NCBI RefSeq assembly: GCF_003001935.1
Contig: NZ_PVNG01000028.1
Coordinates: forward strand, 1-64,000
Length of the DNA stretch: 64,000 nt
Reading direction: 5' to 3'
Origin: Nonomuraea fuscirosea
GTDB lineage: Bacteria; Actinomycetota; Actinomycetes; Streptosporangiales; Streptosporangiaceae
This document shows, in pieces, positions 24,839 to 33,799 of the stretch. The notes below the pieces were generated by a model, which saw only the letters and a program-made list of their open reading frames with translations, had not been told where the DNA came from and ran no database searches. Position 1 is the first letter of the stretch. Each line of letters opens with the position of its first letter. Position numbers and translations under genes: made by a program.

Positions 24839-24913
24839 GGCATCCCCTCTCGGCGACGACTTCATCTCAAAGCCCAGGGACCTCTCCTTTGCGTCCCGAC
24901 CGGGAGGGGCCGC

Positions 24914-25558
24914 ATGCCACGCCTGCCCGAGCTCATGCACCGCGCGCTCTTCCGCGCGCTGTCCCTGCTGTCGGCGAAGGGGCAGGGGCTGGTCCTGCGC
25001 CGCTACTTCGACTGGCGGCACCGGATCCCCGACCCGTGGCGGCTCGCGACCGACGACTACGAGCAGCAGAAGTACCTGGTCACGCTCAAGCACCTGCCGC
25101 CGGGGCCGTACCGGCGGATCATCGAGGTCGGGTGCAGCGAGGGGGTGTTCACGCTCGCGCTGGCGGCGGCGTACCCGGAGGCGGAGATCGTCGGAGTGGA
25201 TCTGTCCGAACGGGCGCTGACGCGGGCGCGGGCGCGCGTGCCGCAGAACGGGCACGTGCGCTTCGTCCGCGCCGACCTGCTCACCCACCGGCCGCAGGAC
25301 CGCTTCGACCTGGTGTTCTGTTCCGAGACGCTCTACTACCTGGGGCGCGAGGAGCGGCTGCGGCTGGCGTCGTCGCGGCTGAGCGAACTGCTCGCGCCCG
25401 GCGGGGTGCTGGTGGCGGTCCATCCGTGGCCGGAGTCCGACCGGCTGCACGGCTACCTGGACGCGCACGGGTCGCTGGCGCGGCTGAACGAGCAGGTCTA
25501 CGCCTCCTCGCCGCGGCCGTTCGCCATCACCGTCTACCGGACGCGGGCGGCCGCCTGA
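24914..25558 (+). CDS. SAM-dependent methyltransferase, NodS-like
   Basis: This 214-aa class I methyltransferase has motif I IIEVGCSEGVFTLALA (residues about 70-86), an acidic loop end VGVDLSERAL, motif RFVRADLLTH and FDLVFCSETLYYL. The lead-in DPWRLATDDYEQQKYLVTL is the block seen in the rhizobial N-methyltransferase NodS and in many bacterial tailoring methyltransferases. GGGAGGGG precedes ATG 24914. No natural-product genes are adjacent and the substrate is unknown. Confidence 0.85.
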   Translation: MPRLPELMHRALFRALSLLSAKGQGLVLRRYFDWRHRIPDPWRLATDDYEQQKYLVTLKHLPPGPYRRIIEVGCSEGVFTLALAAAYPEAEIVGVDLSERALTRARARVPQNGHVRFVRADLLTHRPQDRFDLVFCSETLYYLGREERLRLASSRLSELLAPGGVLVAVHPWPESDRLHGYLDAHGSLARLNEQVYASSPRPFAITVYRTRAAA

Positions 25559-25573
25559 CCGCCGTCCGGCCGG

Positions 25574-27148
25574 CTACTGCTGGCCCAGGAGGTCGGCGGC
25601 GATGCGGCGGACCACCACGCGCTGGATCTTGCCGGTCGCCGTCTTGGGCAGCTCGTCCAGCACCAGCACCTCGCGCGGCCGTTTGAACGAGGCCAGACCG
25701 TCGCGGCAGAAGCCGATGAGCTCGCCGGCGTCCACCTGGCGGCCGGGGGCGGGCACCACGCAGGCCACCGGCTTCTCCAGCCCCTCGCCGTCGATGTAGG
25801 CCACGACCGCGCACTCGCCGACCGACTCGTGCCGCAGCAGCCGGTCCTCGACCTCCATCGGCGACACCCAGATCCCGCCCGCCTTGATCATGTCGTTGGA
25901 GCGGCCGAGGCAGCGGTAGGAGCCGTCCTGCTCGCGGACATAGGTGTCGCCGGTGCGCAGCCACTCGCCCTGGAAGACCTGGCGGGTGGTGGCCGTGCGG
26001 CACCAGTAGCCGGTGGCGATCGAGTCGCCGCGGACGAGCAGGTGGCCCGGCCTGCCGTCCTCGACGGGGACGCCGTGGTCGTCGAGGAGCCTGGCCTCGT
26101 AGCCGGGCACGACCGTCCCCGAGGTGCCCGGCCGCACCTGGCCCGGCGCGTTGGAGATGAAGATGTGCAGCGCCTCGGTGGAGCCGAGGCCGTCGATGAT
26201 CTCCACGCCGAAGCGGCCGGTGAAGCGGCGCAGGATCTCGGCCGGCAGCGCCTCTCCCGCCGAGACACCCAGCCGTACGGAGGCGAAGGCGTCATCGGGG
26301 ATGCCGGCGGCGAGCAGCGCGGCGTAGAAGGTGGGGCCGGCGAAGAACAGCGTCGGCCGCTCGGCCGCCACCAGGGCGGCCACGCCGGCGGGGGTGGGGC
26401 GGGCCGGGTCGAGGACGGCGGTCGCGCCGGCGGCCAGGGGGAAGAACATGGAGTTGCCGATGCCGTACGCGAAGAACAGCCGCGCCACCGACAGGCACCG
26501 GTCGTCCGGGCGGATGCCGAGCACCTGGCGGCCGTAGGTCTCGTAGACGTCCCTGATCGCGCCGTGGCGGTGCATGGCGGCCTTGGGGGCTCCGGTGGTG
26601 CCGGAGGTGTAGAGCCACAGGGCGGGTGAGTCGCGCCAGCTCTCGTACGCGGGCCCCGCCGGCCGGCCCGAGGCCAGCACCTCGGTCCAGGAGCGGCCGG
26701 GGTCACGCGCCTCTCGGGTCTCGGCGCCCTCGCCGGTGTCGCCGGTCAGGATGAGTGTCGTCACCTCGGGGGTCTGCGTCAGGGCCGTGCGGACGACCGG
26801 TTCGAACTCCGGCGTGGCCACGACAGTCCTGGCCCGCGCGTCCCTGATGAGCGCGCCCAGCTCCGTCCCGTTGTACATCGTGGACACCGGCACCGCGACC
26901 GCGCCCATCCGCATGACGGCCAGGATGGTGATCACGGTCTCCGGCCGGTCGGACATGACGAGCAGGACCCGCTCCTCCGGCCTGATCCCCAGGCGGGCCA
27001 GCCCGGTGGCCAGCTCGGCCGTGCGGGTGGCGAGCTGGGCGTAGGTCAGCGTGCCCGCCGGGCCGGTGACGGCGACGTGGTCGCCCCGGCCGGCCTCGAC
27101 CTGGCGGTCGGTGAGAAAGACGCTGGCGTTGAACGATTCGGACGTCAT
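25574..27148 (-). CDS. benzoate-CoA ligase family enzyme
   Basis: This 524-aa ANL ligase matches benzoate/4-hydroxybenzoate-CoA ligases along its length: LWLYTSGTTGAPKAAMHRHG (P-loop), RLFFAYGIGNSMFFPLAAGA (the aryl-CoA ligase block), PTLFFAGPTFYAALL, GLGSTEALHIFISN (A5), GDTYVREQDGSYRCLGRSND and LPKTATGKIQR (A10 Lys). It should form benzoyl-CoA from benzoate, ATP and CoA, the entry step for the BoxB/BoxC pathway encoded directly upstream. ATG 27148 is preferred over 27160. It has its own promoter region in the 79-bp gap, sharing TCTACA-N5-TTGACG with the boxC promoter. Confidence 0.9.
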   Translation of the reverse strand: MTSESFNASVFLTDRQVEAGRGDHVAVTGPAGTLTYAQLATRTAELATGLARLGIRPEERVLLVMSDRPETVITILAVMRMGAVAVPVSTMYNGTELGALIRDARARTVVATPEFEPVVRTALTQTPEVTTLILTGDTGEGAETREARDPGRSWTEVLASGRPAGPAYESWRDSPALWLYTSGTTGAPKAAMHRHGAIRDVYETYGRQVLGIRPDDRCLSVARLFFAYGIGNSMFFPLAAGATAVLDPARPTPAGVAALVAAERPTLFFAGPTFYAALLAAGIPDDAFASVRLGVSAGEALPAEILRRFTGRFGVEIIDGLGSTEALHIFISNAPGQVRPGTSGTVVPGYEARLLDDHGVPVEDGRPGHLLVRGDSIATGYWCRTATTRQVFQGEWLRTGDTYVREQDGSYRCLGRSNDMIKAGGIWVSPMEVEDRLLRHESVGECAVVAYIDGEGLEKPVACVVPAPGRQVDAGELIGFCRDGLASFKRPREVLVLDELPKTATGKIQRVVVRRIAADLLGQQ

Positions 27149-27208
27149 GGCCGTCCCCATCCGCAGGCGGGCGATCGTGACTGAATCTTCTACACAGGAT
27201 CGGTAGCT

Positions 27209-27225
27209 CGTCAATGACTTGTAGA
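27209..27225 (-). promoter_or_regulatory. box-type promoter element upstream of the ligase gene
   Basis: On the minus strand this reads TCTACA-AGTCA-TTGACG. The TTGACG is a good -35, followed after 16 bp by TAGAAG as a -10 candidate. The same TCTACA-N5-TTGACG occurs at 30276-30292 before boxC, suggesting one regulator for both. A third TCTACA in opposite orientation lies at 27189-27194. Confidence 0.6.
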
Positions 27226-27227
27226 GC

Positions 27228-28676
27228 TCAAAGGTGCACGTACTCGTAGTCGAAGGGCCGGCCGTTGATGCCCGAGCGCGGCGGCGCGACCCAGGCGGCG
27301 ATCTTCCCCGGCTCGTAGACGGGCCGCATCAGCGACAGCACGTGCGTCTTGTCCTCGGCGGCCGGCAGCCAGCGGCCGGCGGCGGCCTCCCAGTCGAGCT
27401 CGGCGAGCACCCGCCCGTCCGGGGAGACGTGGTGGCCGGCGAACGCGCCCACCTTGCGGTTGAAGCCCACGTGCGGCAGGTAGAGGACGGGGTCGAGGCC
27501 GTGGGAGACGAGGATGCGGTTCCACCGGTTCACGCCGGTGACGCAGTCGGCCACGTACTCGCCGCGCAGGTCGGCGTTGAGCGCCGTCAGCGCGGGCAGC
27601 CGGGCCTCGGCCAGGCGGCCGTCCTCGATCCGCGGCACCACGGCGACGGCCTCGGTGAGCAGGTGGTCGTCCTTGCGGCGCTCCTCCTGCCAGCGCCCCT
27701 TCAGCCCGGCCGTGTAGTAGTTCGCCACGTTGGTGGAGGTCTCTCCGCCGAACAGGTCGAGGCTCACGCTGTAGTGGAAGTTGATGTACTTCTGGATGAC
27801 GTTCAACGGGATGCCACCATATTTCCGGACATCTTCGTCGTCGTGCTCGCGCATGAGCTGCGCCGTCCGCTCCACCACCCGGTCCACGCCCGTGGTGCCC
27901 ACGAACATGTGGTGGGCCTCCTCCTTGAGCATGAACTCGCAGGTACGGCTGAGCGGGTCGAACGCCGACTCCTTGAGCGTGCCGAGCTGGTACTTGCCGT
28001 CGCGGTCGGTGAAGTAGGTGAACATGAAGAACGACAGCCAGTCCGGCGTCTCCTCGTTGAAGGCGCCCAGGATGCGCGGCGAGTCCTCGCTGCCCGAGTT
28101 GCGCAGCAGCAGCGCCTCGGCCTCGTCCCGGCCCGACCGGCCGAAGTAGGCGTGCAGCAGGTAGACCATCGCCCACAGGTGCCGGCCCTCCTCCACGTTG
28201 ACCTGGAAGAGGTTGCGCAGGTCGTACAGGGAGGGAGCGCTCAGCCCGAGGCGGCGCTGCTGCTCGACGCTGGCCGGCTCGGTGTCGCCCTGGATGACGA
28301 TGAGCCGCTGCAGGTCGGCGCGGTACTCGCCGGGCACCTGCTGCCAGACCGGCTGTCCCTTGTGCTGGCCGAAGGCGACCCGCCGGTCGGTGTCGCGCTC
28401 GGCCAGGAAGATGCCCCAGCGGTACTCGGGCAGCGGTACGTGGTCGAAGTGCGCCCAGCCCTCACGGCCGACGGCGACGGCGGTGCGCAGGTAGACGTCC
28501 TGGGTGGGCAGCGCCGGGCCCATCTCCGCCCACCACTGCAGGAAACGCGGCTGCCACGACTCCAGCGCCCGCTTCAGCCGCCGGTCCTCGGCCAGGTCGA
28601 CGTTGTTCGGGATCCGCTCGGTGTAGTCGATGCCCATGTCAAGCTCGCCTCCGGTCGGCTGGTCATGCTCGCTCAC
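27228..28676 (-). CDS. boxB: benzoyl-CoA 2,3-epoxidase, diiron subunit BoxB
   Basis: BoxB inserts one oxygen of O2 into benzoyl-CoA to give the 2,3-epoxide. This 482-aa protein keeps the whole carboxylate-bridged diiron ligand set with the spacing I recall for the Azoarcus enzyme: Glu133, Glu163 and His166 (VEEGRHLWAM), Asp224 (TYFTD), Glu253 and His256 (KEEAHHMFVG). Other family blocks are MGIDYTERIPNNVDL near the N-terminus and NVIQKYINFHYSVSLDLFGGE. It overlaps the end of boxC by 14 bp and so is translated from the boxC mRNA. The electron-supplying reductase BoxA is not in the window. Confidence 0.95.
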   Translation of the reverse strand: MSEHDQPTGGELDMGIDYTERIPNNVDLAEDRRLKRALESWQPRFLQWWAEMGPALPTQDVYLRTAVAVGREGWAHFDHVPLPEYRWGIFLAERDTDRRVAFGQHKGQPVWQQVPGEYRADLQRLIVIQGDTEPASVEQQRRLGLSAPSLYDLRNLFQVNVEEGRHLWAMVYLLHAYFGRSGRDEAEALLLRNSGSEDSPRILGAFNEETPDWLSFFMFTYFTDRDGKYQLGTLKESAFDPLSRTCEFMLKEEAHHMFVGTTGVDRVVERTAQLMREHDDEDVRKYGGIPLNVIQKYINFHYSVSLDLFGGETSTNVANYYTAGLKGRWQEERRKDDHLLTEAVAVVPRIEDGRLAEARLPALTALNADLRGEYVADCVTGVNRWNRILVSHGLDPVLYLPHVGFNRKVGAFAGHHVSPDGRVLAELDWEAAAGRWLPAAEDKTHVLSLMRPVYEPGKIAAWVAPPRSGINGRPFDYEYVHL

Positions 28677-30246
28677 GGTCGTAGACGGGGCGCCGGCCGG
28701 TACCGTAGCTGCGCAGCGCGCCCTCGGGGCCCGAGGCGTTCGGGCGGGTGAAGATCCAGTTCTGCCAGGCGGCCAGGCGGGCGAAGATCTTGGTCTCCAT
28801 GGTCTCGGGGCCGGCGAAGCGCAGGCTGGCCTCCATGCCGGTGAGCGCGTCGGGGCTGAGCGCGGCGCGTTCCTCCAGCGCCAGGCGTACCTCGTCGTCC
28901 CAGTCGAGGTCGTCCGGCGCGAACGTCACCAGCCCCAGCTCCAGCGCCTCGGCCGGGCCGAGGCGCCGGCCCTGCTCCTTCTCCAGCGCGGCCACCCGGC
29001 CGGGCTCGGCGTGGAAGCGGGCGGCCAGCCGCGACAGGCCGTTGCCCATGGGATAGTCGCCGAAGTTGGCGTGCGAGAGCTCGATCTCGGCCGGCCGGTC
29101 CGGGTCGTCCTGCATGTACTGGCGGTCGCAGGCCAGGGCCAGCTCCAGCAGCGGGCCGGCGAAGCAGCTGCCCGGCTCGATCAGCGCGATGAGGCTGCGG
29201 CTGGTGACGTCGAGGCGTTTGAGCGTGCGCTTCAGGTAGTGCCTGATCTCGCCGTGCGGCCAGGCGTCGGTGCCCGGCTCGGCGGCCAGGACCGCGTCGA
29301 TGTCGCCCTCGGTCCTGATCACCCAGGTGCCGAGCTCCGGCTCGTTCGTCCGCAGGCGCAGGATCAGGTCGTCCAGTTCCCTGGTCATGCGCAGCAGCCA
29401 GCCGTCGTCGCCCGCCTCGGGGCCGCGTACGGTGATCGTGACCTGGTGCTCCTCCGGCACCGCCGTGACCGTGGAGTAGGCGTAGCCGTCGGGGCGCAGC
29501 GGCGGCAGCTCGACCGGCCGGGCGCCGTCGGGGCGGGCCGAGCGGGCGGCCGCCTCCTTCGCGCGCTTCCGTACGGTCTGCTCGAACCGGCTGCGCGGCA
29601 CCGCCTCGTCGACCAGCCGCCAGGCCACCGCCGTCCTGCCGCGCACGCCCTCGCTGCGGGTGGCGAACACGTCGGCCAGGTCCTTGCGCACGCCGCGCTT
29701 GTCGGTCAGCCGGGTCAGGCCGCCGGTGCCGGGCAGCACGCCGAGCAGCGGCACCTCCGGCAGGGACACCGCCGTGGAGCCGTCGTCGACCAGGATGATC
29801 CGCTCGCAGGCGAGGGCGAGCTCGTAGCCGCCGCCCGCCGCGGTGCCGTTGACCGCGGCCAGGTAGGTCTGGCCCGAGCAGGCGGTGGCGTCCTCGATGG
29901 CGTTGCGGGTCTCGTTGGTGAACTTGCAGAAGTTCACCTTCCACGGGTGGGACGACTGGGCCAGCATGCGGATGTTCGCGCCCGCGCAGAACACCCGGTC
30001 CAGGCTGCCGGTGAGGACGACCACGCGGACCTCGGGGTGCTCGAAGCGCAGCCGCTGGACGGCGTCGTGCAGCTCGATGTCGACCCCGAGGTCGTAGGAG
30101 TTGAGCTTGAGGTCGTAGCCCGGGACGATGCCGGCGCCCTCGTCGACCGCCAGCACGATCCTGGCGACGTCGCCGTCGAACTCAAGCCTGAGATGACGGT
30201 ATCTGCCGGGATCGGTGTCGAAGGACACCTCTGGCTGTCCGGTCAT
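28663..30246 (-). CDS. boxC: benzoyl-CoA-dihydrodiol (2,3-epoxide) lyase BoxC
   Basis: BoxC opens the epoxidised benzoyl-CoA ring hydrolytically, releasing formate and a C6 semialdehyde-CoA. This 527-aa protein is about twice the size of ordinary crotonases, as BoxC is, with an N-terminal crotonase half (FCAGANIRMLAQSSHPWKVN, residues about 85-105; AAVNGTAAGGGYELALACE as oxyanion-hole region) and a second half with ALIEPGSCFAGPLLELALACDRQY. It is the first gene of the box operon. The ATG at 30246 lies 30 bp from the shared promoter element. The next step, a semialdehyde dehydrogenase (BoxD), is not seen nearby. Confidence 0.95.
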   Translation of the reverse strand: MTGQPEVSFDTDPGRYRHLRLEFDGDVARIVLAVDEGAGIVPGYDLKLNSYDLGVDIELHDAVQRLRFEHPEVRVVVLTGSLDRVFCAGANIRMLAQSSHPWKVNFCKFTNETRNAIEDATACSGQTYLAAVNGTAAGGGYELALACERIILVDDGSTAVSLPEVPLLGVLPGTGGLTRLTDKRGVRKDLADVFATRSEGVRGRTAVAWRLVDEAVPRSRFEQTVRKRAKEAAARSARPDGARPVELPPLRPDGYAYSTVTAVPEEHQVTITVRGPEAGDDGWLLRMTRELDDLILRLRTNEPELGTWVIRTEGDIDAVLAAEPGTDAWPHGEIRHYLKRTLKRLDVTSRSLIALIEPGSCFAGPLLELALACDRQYMQDDPDRPAEIELSHANFGDYPMGNGLSRLAARFHAEPGRVAALEKEQGRRLGPAEALELGLVTFAPDDLDWDDEVRLALEERAALSPDALTGMEASLRFAGPETMETKIFARLAAWQNWIFTRPNASGPEGALRSYGTGRRPVYDRERA

Positions 30247-30275
30247 GCCTCAAGTTCAACAACCAACGCGTGCCG

Positions 30276-30292
30276 CGTCAAGGTTCTGTAGA
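30276..30292 (-). promoter_or_regulatory. box-type promoter element upstream of boxC
   Basis: The minus strand reads TCTACA-GAACC-TTGACG, matching the ligase promoter (27209-27225) in both hexamers and in the spacing. Here TCTACA is also half of a palindrome, GTTCTACAGAAC (30284-30295 in plus numbering), a plausible regulator site just upstream of the -35. Confidence 0.65.
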
Positions 30293-30492
30293 ACTTTCCG
30301 GGCGGGGGCCGAGGTCCTGCGAGCGAGGGTCGGGCGCCCGCATGCGGGGGTGCCCCTGAGCCTGGCGGAGGCAGGCCGTCCCGAACGACGTGCGTTGCCG
30401 ACGCGGGTGGGCGGCCTTCCCCGCGAGGTGTGGCGTTACCGGCGCGGCGGCGTCCCGGCTCGCTGGCGACGTTCGGAAGCGGCGTGCGGCGT

Positions 30493-31431
30493 TCAGGAGG
30501 CGTGGGGGCGGAAGCCGGGGCCGAAGTCGGTCAGGCCCGAGCAGACGTGGTCGCGGAACGAGCGCGCGGCCGGGGTGAGCCGTTCACCCACCGGCCAGCT
30601 CACCCCGATCGTCCTCGACACCGGCGGATCCAGCGGGATCTCCACCACACCCCCGGCCGGCGGCTGCTCGGAGCGGGGCAGGACGGCCACGCCCAGCCCG
30701 GCCGCCACCAGGCCGCGCACGGTCTCCGTCTCCTGCCCCTCGAACGCGATCCGCGGCTCGAACCCGGCCGCCGCGCACAGGCTGTCGGTGATCTGGCGCA
30801 CGCCGTACCCGTGTTCCAGCGTCACCAGCTCCTCCCCCGCCAGCTCCTCCGCCCGCACCCGGCGCCGGCCCGCCAGGCGGTGGGACGAGGGCGCCGTCAG
30901 GACCATCTCCTGGTCGGCGAGCGGGCGGCTGGCCAGGTCGGGATCGTCCAGCGGCATGGGGCCGACGAACACCAGGTCGATCTCGCCCTCGCGCAGCGCC
31001 CGCAGCATGTCCTGCCGCGACCCCTGCGCCAGGCTGAACCGGATGTCCGGGTTGCGCTCGCGGAAGCCGCCGATGAGGGAGGGCACCAGGGTGCGGCCGA
31101 GCAGGTGCAGGAAGCCGAGCACGATGCGGCCGCTGCCCGGGTCGATGTCCTCGCGCACCTCACGGGCGGCGGCGGTCACGACGGCCAGGGCTCTGGTGGA
31201 GGCGGCGGCCAGGGTACGTCCTGCCCTGGTCAGGCGGATGCCGCGGCCGGCGGGCAGCACCAGCGGGGTGCCGACCAGGTCCGCCAGTCCGGCCAGACGG
31301 CGGCTGGCCGTGGGCTGGGGGATGCCGAGCAGCTCGGCGGCGCGGGTCACGTGGCCGGTCTCGCCTACGGCGGCCAGCAGCGCTAGCACGGGGGCGAGGC
31401 TTGCCGCCAGCTGGTCATCCGATTCATCCAT
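30493..31431 (-). CDS. LysR-family transcriptional regulator
   Basis: This 312-aa protein has an N-terminal LysR helix-turn-helix (AAVGETGHVTRAAELLGIPQ and PTASRRLAGLADLVGTPLV, residues about 20-60) and a two-lobed effector domain (RIVLGFLHLLGRTLVPSLI ... DLVFVGPMPLDDPDL ... LVAAGLGVAVLPRSE). It is divergent from an MFS exporter, the usual partner arrangement for LysR-controlled efflux. It is followed 246 bp later by boxC in the same orientation, so a role for the box genes is possible but not indicated by sites. The ATG at 31431 or the GTG one codon earlier is the start. Confidence 0.9.
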   Translation of the reverse strand: MDESDDQLAASLAPVLALLAAVGETGHVTRAAELLGIPQPTASRRLAGLADLVGTPLVLPAGRGIRLTRAGRTLAAASTRALAVVTAAAREVREDIDPGSGRIVLGFLHLLGRTLVPSLIGGFRERNPDIRFSLAQGSRQDMLRALREGEIDLVFVGPMPLDDPDLASRPLADQEMVLTAPSSHRLAGRRRVRAEELAGEELVTLEHGYGVRQITDSLCAAAGFEPRIAFEGQETETVRGLVAAGLGVAVLPRSEQPPAGGVVEIPLDPPVSRTIGVSWPVGERLTPAARSFRDHVCSGLTDFGPGFRPHAS

Positions 31432-31484
31432 CACAGTATGAATTATCGCCTATTTCTGCATTAGACGTATTTATTAGCCTTGCT

Positions 31485-31490
31485 TAGCGT
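31485..31490 (+). promoter_or_regulatory. -10 element TAGCGT of leaderless MFS gene
   Basis: TAGCGT followed by exactly 7 nt and GTG 31498. The 66-bp divergent spacer is AT-rich for this genome, as expected for a LysR target. Confidence 0.5.
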
Positions 31491-31497
31491 TTGTGGG

Positions 31498-32760
31498 GTG
31501 GTAGTTCTCGAAGCCTCCTCCTCCGCCACCGTCGGCACGCGGCGGGTCAGCATGGCCGTGGCGGCGGCCGGGCTGTCGTCGTTCGCCCTGCTGTACGCGC
31601 CGCAGCCCGTCCTTCCTCAGCTCGCCTCCGCGTACGGGCTCGATCCCGGCACCGCCTCCTTGGCCATCGGGGTGGCCACCGCTGCACTCGCCGTGGCGGT
31701 GCTGCCCCTGGCCTGGTTCGCCGGGGCGGTGGGCCGGCGCCGGGTGATCGTCTGGTCGGTCGTGCTGTCGGCGCTCATCGGCCTGCTGCTGCCGCTGGCG
31801 CCGTCCTTCCCCGTGCTGCTGGGGATGCGGGCGGTGCAGGGGGTGGCCATCGCCGGGTTCGCGGGGGTGGCGGCGGCGTACCTGGCGGACGCGCTCGGTA
31901 CGGCCCGGCTGGCCGGAGCGGTAGGGGCCATGATCGCCGGCAACTCCGTCGGCGGCATGCTCGGCCGCCTCGGCGCCGGCTTCGCCGCCGAACCTTTGGG
32001 CTGGCACGGAGCCCTCGCGGCGGTAGCGGCCGTCTCCCTGGCCTGCGCCCTCTTCACCGCCACCACCCTGCCCCGCGACCCCCGTACAGCGGGATCCCGG
32101 CGAGCCGCCGCGCCGGCGGACACCGGGGCACGGGCGGGTACCGGAGTGCGGGTGACGCTGGTGGTGCCGGTGGTGGTGGGGGCGCTGGGGATGGGGGCCT
32201 TCGTGGCGCTGTACAACGCGGCCGGGTTCCGGCTGGCCGCGCCTCCCCTGTCGCTGGCCCCGGCCGCCGCCTCCCTGGTCTTCCTGTCGTACGCCATGGG
32301 CACCGCCTCCTCGGCCGCCGCCGGACGTCTGACGGCCCGCCTCGGCCGGAGGACGGCGCTGGTCACCGCGCTGGCCGTCACGACGGCGGGCTCCGTGCTG
32401 ACCGTGTCGGCGTCGCTGCCCGTGGTGGTGGCCGGGTTCGCCGTGCTGACCGCCGGATTCTTCGCCGCCCACGCCGTAGCCAACGCCTGGGTCACCGCCG
32501 ACGCGCCCCCGTCCACCAGGGGCAGGGCCGCCGGGCTCTACACCCTCTTCTACTACCTGGGCAGCGGCGCGGGCGGCACGGCCGGCGCCGTCGTGTACGG
32601 GCACGCGGGCTGGACCTGGCTGATCGTCATGACCTCGGCCTGGCTGCTGCTGGCCGCCCTCATCGTCCTCCTGACCACCCGCCGCCCGACCTCACCCGCC
32701 CCAGCGGCGCACGACGCCAGGACGAGAACCCAGGAGAACCAGCGAACCCCGACCAGCTGA
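31498..32760 (+). CDS. MFS transporter (YnfM/arabinose-efflux type)
   Basis: This 420-aa protein has twelve predicted helices, the MFS motif between helices 2 and 3 (WFAGAVGRRRVIVWSV), a repeated version in the second half (ARLGRRTALVTALAVTT), and LYAPQPVLPQLASAYGLDPG at the N-terminus as in YnfM-type drug exporters. It probably exports a small lipophilic or aromatic compound and is controlled by the divergent LysR protein. The start at GTG 31498 fits a leaderless promoter; a TTG at 31480 is the alternative. Confidence 0.9.
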   Translation: MVVLEASSSATVGTRRVSMAVAAAGLSSFALLYAPQPVLPQLASAYGLDPGTASLAIGVATAALAVAVLPLAWFAGAVGRRRVIVWSVVLSALIGLLLPLAPSFPVLLGMRAVQGVAIAGFAGVAAAYLADALGTARLAGAVGAMIAGNSVGGMLGRLGAGFAAEPLGWHGALAAVAAVSLACALFTATTLPRDPRTAGSRRAAAPADTGARAGTGVRVTLVVPVVVGALGMGAFVALYNAAGFRLAAPPLSLAPAAASLVFLSYAMGTASSAAAGRLTARLGRRTALVTALAVTTAGSVLTVSASLPVVVAGFAVLTAGFFAAHAVANAWVTADAPPSTRGRAAGLYTLFYYLGSGAGGTAGAVVYGHAGWTWLIVMTSAWLLLAALIVLLTTRRPTSPAPAAHDARTRTQENQRTPTS

Positions 32761-32824
32761 CCACCGACCCGGGTCCGGCCGGAGCCCGTTCTCCGAGCGG
32801 TTGACCACCGAGCGGGAACCGGCT

Positions 32825-33736
32825 TCATCCGACAGAGCGTTCCAGCGAGTCGGTCAGCCAGCCGAGCAAAGCGCCGATCGTGGCCTGTTCGCCGCTGACC
32901 TCGCCCACGAGTTGCCAGTAGCGGCGGACGCGTGGGTCGCGGTCGGGTTCGACGATCGTGAGGAGGCGGCGGCGGAAGGACGGGGTGTCGGTGCGGCCCC
33001 TGACCGTGGCGTGTGCCTGGACGAAGCGGTCCAGTTCGGGTCCCGGGCGCGGTGCCTCGCCGGCGAGCACGAGCGGCGCGGCCAGGGTGATCGCCTCGCC
33101 GACGCCGTGCATGAGGTCGTCCTCGCTGCCGATCTCCCTGGCGTGCGCCACGGCCCTGGCGCGCAGGTCGCCGGTCAGGGAGCGGTCCCCGGCCAGGGCG
33201 ACCAGTTCCGCGTACGCGATCACCTGCGGCGGCGTCGGATCCGGCGGCGGCGGGGGCGCGGCCATGGCCAGGAACGGGGCGAGGGTCGCGTCGGAGACCG
33301 GCGAGACCATCTGCCACCGCCAGAACCGCAGCAGCGCCTCCCGCGCGGCGGCCGCGTCCGCCACGCCGGCCAGCAGCGCGAGCCTGGCCGCCCGGTCGGC
33401 CGGGTCGGCCTCCTCGACGGCCCGCAGCCGGGCGCGCCGCCAGGCCAGCTCCGCGAGCCGCAGGTCGAGCGCGGCCCGCTCGGCGGCGACGGCCTCGCCG
33501 ACGGAACGCTCGCCGGTGAGCACGTGGCAGATCGCGGTCAGCCCGAGCCCCAGCCCGCGCAGCCGCTTGACCAGGCCCAGCCGCTCCACGGCCGTCCGGT
33601 CGAACCTGCGGTGCCCCCCGGTGCTGCGTACGGAGGCGATGATCCCCTCGTCGCAGTAGAAGCGGATCGTCCGCACGGGGACGCCGGTGAGCCGGGCCAG
33701 ATCCCCGATCCCGAGCGTCTCGTCGCGCGAAAGCAC
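32825..33736 (-). CDS. MerR-family regulator with long C-terminal domain
   Basis: This 303-aa protein has an N-terminal MerR winged helix (LGIGDLARLTGVPVRTIRFY and STGGHRRFDRTAVERLGLV, residues about 7-50) and a coiled-coil-like helix. The long helical C-terminal part has no cysteines and so is not a metal sensor; relatives with this layout bind organic ligands. A Pro-rich linker (APPPPPDPTPP) splits the C-terminal part near residue 185. GTG 33736 is chosen because TGGAGG lies just upstream. It is divergent from the DinB/MDMPI-fold gene, a probable target, with about 64 bp between starts. Confidence 0.85.
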   Translation of the reverse strand: MLSRDETLGIGDLARLTGVPVRTIRFYCDEGIIASVRSTGGHRRFDRTAVERLGLVKRLRGLGLGLTAICHVLTGERSVGEAVAAERAALDLRLAELAWRRARLRAVEEADPADRAARLALLAGVADAAAAREALLRFWRWQMVSPVSDATLAPFLAMAAPPPPPDPTPPQVIAYAELVALAGDRSLTGDLRARAVAHAREIGSEDDLMHGVGEAITLAAPLVLAGEAPRPGPELDRFVQAHATVRGRTDTPSFRRRLLTIVEPDRDPRVRRYWQLVGEVSGEQATIGALLGWLTDSLERSVG

Positions 33737-33799
33737 TTGAACCTCCACTGGACTGGAGTTCTTACGCTACCGCCGTATCCGTGGAGAGGAGATCTCGTC

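Noticed and set aside
30493..31431. LysR as certain regulator of the box operon
   Set aside because: It is divergent from an MFS exporter, its more natural target, and I see no LysR-type site (T-N11-A) shared with the box promoters.
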